Origin: Gelatoporia subvermispora B
Lineage: Eukaryota > Basidiomycota > Agaricomycetes > Polyporales > Gelatoporiaceae
Assembly: GCA_000320605.2 (NCBI GenBank)
Contig: KB445798.1
Span: 434,592-498,591, forward strand
Length of the DNA: 64,000 nt
Reading direction: 5' to 3'
The notes beneath the pieces were generated by a model that did no database searches, had not been told where the DNA came from, and saw only the letters and a program-made list of their open reading frames with translations. Shown here one piece after another: positions 32,012 to 43,169 of the stretch. The position numbers were made by a program, and so were the translations under genes. Position 1 is the stretch's first letter, and each line of letters begins with the position of its first letter.

Positions 32012-34033
32012 ATGCAGTCTCCTGGAATGGCGGTACCTTCATCCTCCCTGAATTTCGAAACGACTGTAGGAGCCATTTTCATTGGTGAGTGCACTTCTGT
32101 GCTGGTTTGTACTACATACTACTTACTCACGTCCGAATAGCGCTTGTGATCTGCACCCTGTACGACTATCCATGTAATATCGCATTCGATGCATACTCAT
32201 GCGAGTGTATGGGTGCAGACTTTACGGGATCGCAGTCGCCCAGATTTACACCTACTACCACCTCAGCAAAGATCACTGGGGTCTGAAAGCAACGGTACGT
32301 GTATTACCAGTCGGAGTGAGAAGAGGCGCCCACCTTCCAACAGATACTATCGATGTGGTGCGTCGAAATGTCGAGCGACGCCAAGGCATGCACGGTCTCA
32401 TGGAGATCAAAGGTTGCTTGAAACACTTCATCTGGCGTTCTTCGTCTACATAATGTATCCCACCACAATAGCCAGCTTTACGGACGTTGGCACTCTCAAT
32501 AAGATCTCGTGGTGGGTACCAAATTTTCGGAACGGCTATGTCGGCAGTCTTGCATATCGATCTCTCTCATTGTCCCAGGATATCTGTTGTCAGTGACGTA
32601 AGAACAAGTCCAGTATTTGTACGCTGACGTCCACCGTGATCGATAGGGCATGACTGTCGTTGAGGTAAGGCGCTTTAAACCTAGGCTATCCCCCTTGATA
32701 TCGCGGACGATTATATTCCAGACAGTCATGAACGTTATGATCAGAAGGTAGGCTCACGAACCTTCTACAGTGATGGTTTTGCGGAGCGGATGCTCATACT
32801 GATCCCAGTCTGTTCTGTCTCCGAATATGGAGATGTACGTATCATGCACTCGTCTTGCACCAAACGTAATACTCAGACGGGCTAAAGTGAGCTCTAGGAA
32901 CACTATCTTGGTTTTTCCAATTGTGAGCGGCGCACATCACCCGTGTTCATGCCACCCTCTCAATGATAGCGACACTTCAGGTTGTAATCACAGTAGTGAA
33001 CTTTGGTCAGTACGATGATTGTGACCACAGTAAATGTCCTTTGATCATTGCGCCCGAAGCCATCGGAATTGGTAAATGCGCACCGTAAATTCTGTTTGAA
33101 CATGTCTGACTTGCATCAACATCTAGTTGCCTCCGTGCAGGAGTGAGTCGTAGAGGTTAATTTGAGAACATATTACTGATCCGAGGTTCTACAGGCCCGT
33201 CAACACTCTCACTTTCATGTGGAGTGGTGAGAATGTGATTGTTCAATGCAAACCTTGCCAGCTCAGCCCTGATTTTTCGGCTCACAGTGGCTGATTTACA
33301 CGAGTAATGCAACGGGAGTTGTGGCAGATGTGTTTATATCAGCCTCGCAAACTATCATCCTTTTGCGACGACGATCCACTTTCCCCGAGTAGGCTCGCAG
33401 CGTTGCACGGATGAGATACATCCGACTGATCTCAACCAGAACCAACAGATTATTGCGCCTCTTTATCTTGTACAGTATCAACACTGGCTTGCTCACGACG
33501 TTCGTCTGTTCTCTGCGTGAGATCTGTCCACACATCTCATGGCGCTTCCAACAGAGTCTGTGCCATTGCTTCTCTCGTGACGGTATGTGATCGTAACTTA
33601 CCAAAGCACGTATCGTAATAGTTTTCCTCCTTCAGTTCGCAGTGATGCCCGATAACGAAATTTGGCAAGCGGTGTACATTTTGCTGGCACCATGTCTGTT
33701 GAACTCGCACAATTACGAAAAGAGCCACCACTGACAATGCATGTACAGTACTGTTCAACTCTCTCTTGGCAGCATACAACGTCAAATGGACCTTGCAGCA
33801 TGACACATTCAACAAGGCTCTGCAGCTCGCGCCTCCCGGAAACAATACCCATGCATCTCAGCAATCTGCGTTGCATCTCCTCAATCGGGGCTACAAATCT
33901 CGATATGATGATGGTCAAGATTACGATGGGGTGAGGGAGCAGCGTATCGAACCCAAACTGGCATTTCCTGACTAGTCCGTAGATCTTAGACGTTCAAGTC
34001 CACTCCACGACAGAGAGCACTACTGACACGTAG
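32012..34033 (+). CDS. DUF6534-type multi-pass membrane protein, gene C
   Basis: Exon 1 (32012-32084, 73 nt, as in gene A) gives MQSPGMAVPSSSLNFETTVG then AIFIG. Then follow ALVICTL, LYGIAVAQIYTYYHLSKDHW, the 14-nt exon ILSMW (32344-32357), LLETLHLAFFVYIMYPTTIA, ISVVSD, GMTVVE, TVMNVMIR, SLFCLRIWR, LSSRNTILVFPI, VVITVVNFG, AIGI, VASVQE, PVNTLTFMWSGEN, the DUF6534 block WLIYTSNATGVVADVFISAS and NRLLRLFILYSINTGLLT, VCAIASLVT, FAVMPDNEIWQAVYILLAP, LLFNSLLAAYNVKWTLQ, and a last exon ILDVQVHSTTESTTDT. All 20 exons join in frame with GT-AG sites, about 330 residues. It is the closest relative of gene A. Function unknown. Confidence 0.74.
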
Positions 34034-35010
34034 ATGCACATTTCGAATTAGCAAGCATGGACTATGAAACTGCTGACTGGCGTGTTCCATCTGGGTGTCA
34101 CTACGATTGTATCTACTTCCGACTTCAGTCCGTCAGCATACCAATACCCGAGTGTGATGTGTGGGAGACATGAGAACCGTACCAGAATGCACGAAGATCG
34201 AGTCGAACGGGCGTCTGAATGAACTGGCGTTGGTGGCACGTATCAAGTTCTCACGCTTGCACCTTGTCATCTTCCCTGATGGGCCAATCGTCGTACATGC
34301 TAGGGTAGCAGACCTATTGCAAGCCCTAATTACCAAACAGTCGCACCTGCGAATTGCATCTGGATTGAGTTACGCTGTCTCTGGGCTTACAGCATGGCAT
34401 GCACTGAGCTGATCCGATCTGATGGTCTGATTCCGGCCGGGCTGGTATCACGACGCGGCATTCCTGTGGTACACCAGTCTCCAAATCGGCACACTTTCCT
34501 TCGCCCGTCTACTCTATAGTACGACAGCCCATGGGATTAGTGATACTGAACATTGTTAGTAATCAAATTGATCGATAGGTGGCAGATTGTTAACCTCGCG
34601 CGTCTGACACTGCGAGATAGTCATCGAAGCTGCAGATGCACGTTCCTCGTTCATAGTATCCAATCGCATTTACAAAGGTTGACGCTGCAAAACCTCTCTA
34701 CTTCTCCCAAACATTACACCGAAGGTGCGATAATCATTTAGGTGGGGTTTGTACGTGGTGCACTTTCGCCCCTCCGCTCGATCTGCCAACTACTCATGCT
34801 GAATGGTATAGAAGCAGTTCACACAAAAGATACCCGACATACATCAGTGCTTCGCACTGCATAGGAATTCAATGCTTTGCTATGAGTTGGACTACATGGC
34901 AGAACCATAGCTGACTTCGTGGGAACACGTCAGGTCGGGATACTTATAAACCAGCCGTGAATTGAGCCTGCAAGGCCTCGTACTGTTGATTGTACGTCGC
35001 GTCCCTCAGT
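34034..35010. other. Intergenic, no supported gene
   Basis: About 1 kb between genes C and D. The 83-codon frame at 34,161-34,412 shows no family motif. Nothing else is supported. Confidence 0.4.
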
Positions 35011-37008
35011 ATGGTCCCTGCCAACACTTGCCTCGAGCTCCTTGCGAGCGTCCCACTGGATCTCAACAGCACGTTGGGGGCAACACTGATAGGTGTATAC
35101 AGCCGTCGTTCTCTCTGGCACTTTGAAAGGATCTGATAGATGTACTAGGAATTTTTCTATGTTCAATGTGCGCCACCTGTGAAGAGCAGTACATCTCACA
35201 TCGCCCATATGACCTCTGTCTCCATGCAGCCTCTACGGTATTACTATAGTACAAGTCTACACATTCTATTATTTTAGTGAAGACCGCCGATGGATCAAAA
35301 CTTTGGTACGCTGCTGGTGACTGAGAGACACAAGTATTACTAATATGAGATATTCAGGTCTTTGTCATGTGGCACGTCTAACTCCTTCTTCTCGTACACG
35401 AGGAATTACGTTCTCTGACGTCCTTCAGGCTGTTGGCTACGTCCCATCTCGTACTTCTCATCCAGCCTATTTATGCGAATATTGTGGGAGATTATCTGTG
35501 CGGACTAATGAATCTCGATGCTATTACCTGGTGAACCTCACTCTCAATTGCGTGACGCGAGTTTTTGTGCAGCTAACTAACCCGAGCGCGGCAGGGATGA
35601 ATTGGTGTGTGAGCACGCTACTCAGGGGTTTCAACGAGCTCATGGAGACATCTGGAGACTGAGCTAGTAGTTGAAGTACGTGTGCGGAGATTTACTTTAT
35701 GCACGATGGAGTGATAGCTGAGTTTCATAGACCGTGCTCAATGGCATCGTTAGGGGGTGAGCTCCCAAACCACAAGACAAAAAGACGCAGCTGATAAGTT
35801 ATGGTCATTGAGCCTATTTTGTCTTAGAGTCTGGAGACGTGAGTCGCGTACGAAAATTCATTCGACTCAACCCGTATTGAAACCGTCCGTAGTGAGCTCA
35901 GGCAATTTATATTTCATCGTTCCGACCGTACGTTTTCCGCCCACATCTTCGTTGAAACGGCTGATGTATTTTGAAGGTCGCATCGACGGTAGCCAACTTT
36001 GGTGCGTTCTATGGTGAGGGCAACCTATGATGATAATTGATACAGATATTCTCCCAGTGATTGGATTCGGTCAGTGGTCTTACCTAATCCACGAATAGCT
36101 GCTCTGATGTACTGTAACCAGTATCTGTTGCTATAGAGTAAGAAGAACAGTACGGCTGAAGACCACAAAATTGACGATTCGCAGATCCCAATGGAATAAT
36201 TTTGAGACTCTGAGCCACAACAGAGTGGGTGTCGCATTACATGCATTTCTGATTATAAATATGATGAAATATTTCCCTTCAGTGGCTCTTCTATGCCAGT
36301 AGCACCACCAGCTTGATGGCGGATATTTTCATCTCCGTCTCACAAATCTACAGCCTTTGGAGGCAGCGTTCAGATTTTCAAGCGTGAGTCGACAATCAAT
36401 GGAGAGGCCCTAATTTTCACCTGCCTCTGCCAGAACGAATAACGTCGTCCGTCTCTTCATGTTATACAGTCTCAATACCGGAGTCATCGTGACGTGCGTC
36501 TATCTGTTGATTTGTGAGGCACGCGTACCGACATAGCAGCAGACTCTGTGCAGTGGAATCTCTCGCCACGGTAAGCTACATGAGCATGTGTCCTTAAAAG
36601 TGATAGGCAATCTTACCAGTATCTCCAGTTCGCTATCATGCCAAACAACGAAATATATCAAGCTGTTTACATTCTGCTATCGCCATGTCTGTGCCTCTTG
36701 CTCGCGCTAGTAACATGCGCAATGATTCACCTCGTTCCAGTGTTATTGAATGCACTTCTCGCGACTTACAACTTGAAATGGACTGTACGAGGCGAATTCC
36801 TAAACAACGGTCTCCAACGTCCGGTCTCAAAAGATCCTCTCCCCTTCTTCAATTTGAAGTCCAAGACACATCGGCGCGATACGGACTGTGACGAAGTGGG
36901 TGGAATATCTCAATGATGCTATCTGTTGAGCTAATCTCCCTATAGGTGCTCGAGGTTCGAATCGAGACTGCAAGGGAGACTAGCGCGGACTGGACAGCCG
37001 GACCTTGA
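35011..37008 (+). CDS. DUF6534-type multi-pass membrane protein, gene D
   Basis: Exon 1 (35011-35092) gives MVPANTCLELLASVPLDLNS then TLGATLIG. Further exons give GIFLCSI, LYGITIVQVYTFYYFSEDRR, the 14-nt exon VFVMW (35358-35371) whose donor is GCACGT, LLATSHLVLLIQPIYANIVG, a 10-nt exon (DEL), TELVVE, TVLNGIVR, GLFCLRVWR, LSSGNLYFIVPT, VASTVANFG, DILPVIGF, WLFYASSTTSLMADIFISVS, TNNVVRLFMLYSLNTGVIVT, LCAVESLAT, FAIMPNNEIYQAVYILLSP, VLLNALLATYNLKWTVR and VLEVRIETARETSADW. Around 36,110-36,230 the model needs an unusually short intron (about 37 nt) to avoid stops, so that segment is uncertain. It is more diverged from A and C than B is. Confidence 0.68.
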
Positions 37009-38151
37009 CAGTACATTTTTTGGACACTGCCGTTCTGGAAGCATTTTGTGCACCATGCTGTCTGATATATATTGCTGTGCACTTTTCCGGCTTGAATATT
37101 CACCGATGTTAAGTCGAAATTGCTACAAAGATTGGTTGAAACAGGGATTGCATTTTAAATTTCGTCGTCTTACATTTCGTCAACCTTCCGGAAGTTTTGA
37201 GTGATTGACACCCAATCTTAAGTTCAAGGATTTCTGCGCTCGGCTTCTAGTCCGCTCCTGTGCTTACTGGATCGTTAACTCTATTGTAAACCAGAACCGC
37301 ATTCCGACAGTGAGATAGCAGTGAGATAGATGGATGGACATCGTGGCACGCGTATCTTCTAGGCGCTTTAAAAACGAACAGTTGAGCATATGCACAACTC
37401 CGCAGCAAGGGCCATCGACAGATCGCAGATGCTCTCGGAGAAAACTGTGCTGCAGTCTACTGTCCCAGTCTCGCAGACTGTGTGTGCAGTCCTCGCACAT
37501 ACATACGGGATTTTGCGAGGCTCTTCGGCAATGCTGAAGGTGCGCCACAGGGATGGCGCTTCACATAGCGATTCCCTCTCTGCGGATTCCACCAGTTTGT
37601 CGCTCGCAACCTATGCTGTACCAATAATCACCTAGACTGTTGACCGTCACCGATGTTGTGCTCAGCAAATTTACGTCTGTCCATCACATGACATCTGCCG
37701 TCGACCACCTCAGTACCCTCCTCCAGCTTATCACCGACTAACAAACTGATATCTTCCGCGATCTGTCCCAAGTGCCTTAACGGCGGTTTGGAGGCAGTTG
37801 ACCAGACCACCCTTCCTCCCATGCGGCGTGCGCACCGAGCACCGACAGGGGCGCACCTCCACTGCCCTTAGCATCCCGACGATCTGACAGTCAGATCACC
37901 AGCCAATCCTCACTGGTATGGCGCACAAGGCGCAGCCACGCGGCGAGGCGGTTCCGCCCTTGAGCTATGCTGGTCGCGCGTCCAGCAACTTGTCGGCATG
38001 CAACTACGGCAGCTGTGTGGGTCAAGCTGTTGTCGTCTCCATCGTCTTCTCCACGGCAGAATGAAACTGCTCGATCAGGGGTCCTAGAGTGCAGTTTAAA
38101 GGCCAGGAAAGCTGGGAGGGACCTCTGTGCTATCGTATCCCCCTACTTGTC
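37009..38151. other. Intergenic, no supported gene
   Basis: About 1.1 kb between genes D and E. Frames at 37,264-37,635 on both strands have no recognisable content. Confidence 0.4.
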
Positions 38152-40229
38152 ATGGACGGTTTCCAGAGTGTGGCTCCAGGAGCGGAACCGCTGGTAATTA
38201 GCGATCTGGATACAACGCTCGGGGCGCTGGAGATAGGTGAGTTTGGTGCTACGCCTTCTATATACACTGATCAATGAGTTATCCAGGTGTCTTACTCTCT
38301 GCTGTGTGCGTAAAGCGTCCGCCATCGAATAACCGCAAGCTCATTGAGATCCATGAAGCTTTTTCGGAATCACAGTTCTTCAAACATACACGTACTATCG
38401 ATATAATGAGAATGACAGGCCGATAATGAAGCTAGGGGTGCGTGAAACCGTTTCGTTACATTTTCATAGACACTTACGAGAGGGGCTCACGGCAGGTATT
38501 CATCATGGGGTAAGTAGTGCGTCCTCAGTCTCTGACACATTAAGCCAATCATGGAACGAAGATTACTGGACACTCTGCATCTTACAATTCTTGCAGACGT
38601 CATGTATACCTACACGGTCACAGACTACTCAAAAACAGCGATACTCGATCCGGAAGACTGGTAAGCAGTTGCTTAAGTTGAGGCGCTCCGCTGTATTGAT
38701 GCTCTCACAGGCTCACTGTGGTTCGTATATTCATCGAACGTGTCTACCTGCTAACTGTCCATCTGATAACTCGAGATGGCAGGCTGTCGTGATAACGCAG
38801 GTATAGTGGTCGGTTTGCGTATCTCGTTCGCAGCTTACGCGTGTTTTCTAGACCCTGCTTGATTGCGCTGTCAGAATGTAAGCCGAAGCGATTGCGCTGC
38901 ACATCTTCGAATTATTGATAACGCATTCACCAGATTATACTGTAACCGCATCTGGAGACGTGAGTTGCGCTGTTCCTGGACATCCTTCCAGGAAGACTAA
39001 GTTACATCGCGTTCCGTCAGTAAGCTGGAAGAACCAATTGATCGTGATACCAATCGTAAGTCAATCGCTATTTCTCTATTTCCTCGTCTAATATTCGCAT
39101 TATATGTCAGCTTGCATGTTCCCTCACAAACTTCGGTAAGCAGTGTGGCGCAGCAAATCTTCGATATCAACTGTCGACGCTTATACGCCATTTCAAATTT
39201 GACATCGCTGTTCAACAGCATTGGGTATCTGTGAGTCTTCCTGTGCCCATTGTTCAGAGCAGTAGCTGATGCAACAATTGTAGTGTTCGCAATACAGGAG
39301 TAAGCCATACTACTCTAGAACAGTAGGGCCTCTCACCCATATTGCGCAGACAGCGTCTCGTCAGCCTCGCCATGCTGTCAAGTGTGTCCAAGGTAACGCC
39401 ATGCACATCTATCACAATTTCGCAATCCCTAATGCACCTGAATCGCAGTGGATACTCTACGCTGGCATCTCCGCCGGGGTCGTGGCCGACATCCTCATCT
39501 CGGTCTCGCAAGTCGTGCTTTTGTGGAAACAAAACGCCGAGTTCCAGAGGTTGGACGCGCTTCTCTCCTTTGCACCCTTCACGCCTGAAGCAGCATTGTC
39601 CAGGACGCGAAGCATCATCCGGCTGCTCATTCTGTACAGCATCCACACCGGGGTCTTCGTAACGTTCGTAATTTCCTCACCGCCGCGCGTTGGACCTCTC
39701 TGATTATCTCATGATACATCACAGGCTGTGCGCGATATCATGTCTTCTGCTGGTGAGCATCAACCCCATAGATGTCGGTCAAGATATAGTCCGCTGACGT
39801 CCGGCAGTTCGCGACAATGCCGCACAACAACGTCTGGATCGCGGTCTACTTTTTACTCCCCCAGAGTGCGTTCCCGTACACCCTCTCCCTCATACCCCAG
39901 GATGCTGACCACCTGGACTTCACTTTCGCTCTCACACCCCACATCCAGTGCTCCTCAACTCGCTGCTCGCAACGCTCAATGTGAAGCGCAACCTGCGCGA
40001 GAGCGCGACGCACGGGGTCATTGAGCTCTCGATGTCGGACGCGTCGCACGATCGCTTCAGCTCAATGCGCTCCGCCCAGATACAGAGCATCGGGCGCAAG
40101 ACGGTTGCCGAGCAGGTGAGCCCCCGTGTATGTAGCTCGTCGATAGTCCATGCTGATTCCTAAACGCTGCAGGCGCTGGCGGTGCGGATCGACACCATCA
40201 CAGAGACGGACGTGGACCTGGAAGCCTAA
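38152..40229 (+). CDS. DUF6534-type multi-pass membrane protein, gene E
   Basis: Exons 38152-38236, 38287-38305 and 38359-38437 encode MDGFQSVAPGAEPLVISDLD, TTLGALEIG, VLLSAV and FFGITVLQTYTYYRYNENDR. The 14-nt exon VFIMG is at 38496-38509. Then come LLDTLHLTILADVMYTYTVT, a longer exon LTVVRIFIERVYLLTVHLIT that replaces the small exons of A-D, LYCNRIWR, LSWKNQLIVIPI, LACSLTNFG, QRLVSLAMLSSVSK, WILYAGISAGVVADILISVS, TRSIIRLLILYSIHTGVFVT, FATMPHNNVWIAVYFLLPQ, VLLNSLLATLNVKRNLRESA and a last exon LAVRIDTITETDVDLEA. The third-last segment is GC-richer than A-D and closest to typical family members elsewhere, so E may be the least derived copy. Function unknown. Confidence 0.74.
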
Positions 40230-40438
40230 AACGACGGCGGAGAGCTTCTGCCGGCGACATGCTGGGACGGCCTCGCGGGTTCGAGGGGGCTGGACCAGGA
40301 TAGACACATGTGCTGCATAGATCGCATTACATTCACTTCGGACAAGCGTTTCATATGTATACCAGGTCACCAGTGTATCTTACACCTCATATATATACCC
40401 TCTACTGTCTCTTTCACCGCACTCGGGACCGGGTCGTT

Positions 40439-40900
40439 CTAGATCCCGCTGGCATCCGCACCAGGGTTCACGACATCGTTCGCGTCCCGCTTGTTGAGCT
40501 CGGCCGCACGCGCATTGAGCTCATCCCGGCCCTGCAGATCCATCGTCAGCTCCCAGGTGCAGGGGCATCCTCTCGAGAATCACGTACCAACGGCTTGTCA
40601 ACCTTGTTCAGCAGCTCCTGGTTCGGGACGTACGGCCCGCGCGCGTGGAACGCCTGCACGTCCGGGTCCGCGTTCAGCCCTCCATACTGAGGGCCACCCT
40701 GCGAATCGCGCGGGTCGTTCGTTTTCTATGAGCCAGCCGGATGTCAGCATGCATAACACCGATATCGCAGAGCGACAGGGGGAACGTACAGCAGGGTGCG
40801 GCTGGATGCTGTATGTCTGCTCGGATTGCTGCGAGTCCGAGTTCGACTGGGAGGTGCTGTGTCCGGTCAACTTGTCCTTTGCTTTGTCGAAGAAAGACAT
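40439..40900 (-). CDS. Small conserved hydrophilic protein, unknown function
   Basis: Exons 40790-40900, 40588-40725 and 40439-40531 (minus) give 113 residues with all junctions in frame. It begins MSFFDKAKDKLTGHSTSQSN and continues with a Ser/Gln-rich stretch, then GGPQYGGLNADPDVQAFHAR, GPYVPNQELLNKVDKPLGR and DELNARAAELNKRDANDV. It has no signal peptide, membrane segment or cysteine. The three clean introns, conserved-looking DPDVQAFHA.GPYVP block and lack of shadows on the other strand argue for a real gene. I have the impression of a basidiomycete-wide family but cannot name it. Confidence 0.72.
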
Positions 40901-41320
40901 TGTGGTTGTAGTTCGAGTAGAGATTGAGAGATAAGGGTCAGAACACGGAAGTAAACAGGGGATTAGTCCGAACACTAGTAAACCTCAGCTTAAATAGATT
41001 CGTCGGGCGCAGCACATGGCCCGCGGCGCAGCCGCTCCATATGACGAGTGCGGAAGGGACGCCCGGCACGCTCGCGGCACACGCCTATGACGTCTCGCCT
41101 TTCGGAGCCGCAGCACTGCGGATTTCCTTTCCCGGATATGTCAGGCGCCGGCGTTTAAGCGCCGGTGTCGGCAGCATAACAACGGGACGGCAAACGGGAT
41201 TCGGAGCAAATGAAGAGAGGACGAAAGGATAGCCATTTCCCAACAGTCGTACAGTAACATTGTCGTTAGCAGAAAGACTTCTGACGAGATCACCACACAG
41301 AGACACCCATTGCGTTCCGT
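40901..41320. other. Intergenic between two minus-strand genes
   Basis: 420 bp carrying the promoter of the small hydrophilic protein and the 3' region of calmodulin. TTTAAATAG-like and GGCGCCG palindromic stretches occur (about 40,990 and 41,140), without clear function. Confidence 0.4.
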
Positions 41321-42234
<914 letters not shown>

Positions 42235-42523
42235 GGCTTGTGTGTGAGGTTTGATGTGTAAGAATGAGAATTAGCAGGAAGTACGGGAGATATAGATGTC
42301 GTCGACGGCGGTGTAGGAGGAGCGGTGGAGGGCGATGGTACAGCGCAGGCGTTATACGCTAAGCGGACATCATCTCGGCAATCGCCACGGCCTTTTTGGC
42401 GCCAGGTCTCGTCCTCGGGCCAGGGAACGTTTCATTTCGTTCATGTTTTGTTTTTGGGCCCTCGTGAATGGACAAAACAGCGACGCCGCCTGATCTTCTT
42501 GTGTAAGTGTCATTGACAGGATT

Positions 42524-42985
42524 CTATCTCCATGCGCTGGTGGACATGAACGTGAGATCTCCACTGTACGGCGCTGAGTCCACCGTCTGCACGAAGCGAT
42601 ACGGCACAATGCCCTCGGACTGCCACTGTGCGGATTCTGAGACCCTGCAGGTACAGGCCTCGTAACCACCACTGGACGAGAATCTCCGGTTAGAGGAGGT
42701 CAGCACCCAGTAACCTCCGGCTAACGCTCACGACGCCCTTCTCGTTCCAGAAGAACGCGTCGGTACCACTAGCATCAGACTGAACCTACTATGCCCCTCC
42801 GATCCTCTCCGCACGCCCCCCAAGCTCACACTGGAAGCTCAGTCTTGTGACCGAAGCAGAGTACCGTGCACATCATCATGCACATCATTGTCCCTGTAAT
42901 ACAGCCACCGTCGTAGATGGCGCGTGCTAAACAGTTCGGAAGCAGCTTCCGGACGAAGGGACCCTTCGACCCGAAACTAGCCACA
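42524..42985 (-). CDS. Probable small gene, unrecognised
   Basis: Between calmodulin and WASP the minus strand shows protein-like blocks separated by plausible introns. They are FGSKGPFVRKLLPNCLARAI followed by YDGGCITGTMMCMMMCTVLC (a hydrophobic, Met/Cys-rich segment), then GTDAFFWNEKGVV, FSSSGGYEA and QWQSEGIVPYRFVQTVDSAP ending in ...MSTSAWR and a TAG at 42,524-42,526. Donor GTGAGC follows the first and second blocks. I did not find a convincing start codon, and I do not recognise the family. It may be a small membrane protein or the remains of one. Confidence 0.4.
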
Positions 42986-43169
42986 TTTGTAAATCAAAGC
43001 GTACCAGTGCCACTCCTACACCAGGCATAAATCCGTAGCTCACCGATCAAATGAATGAGAAACTGCAATTATCCGTGAAGATCACCGAAACATAAGTATA
43101 AATATGCGCATCCTGGCTTACCATACCATCCCCTCCATATCCATCTCCTATTCATCCACAAATCACGCC

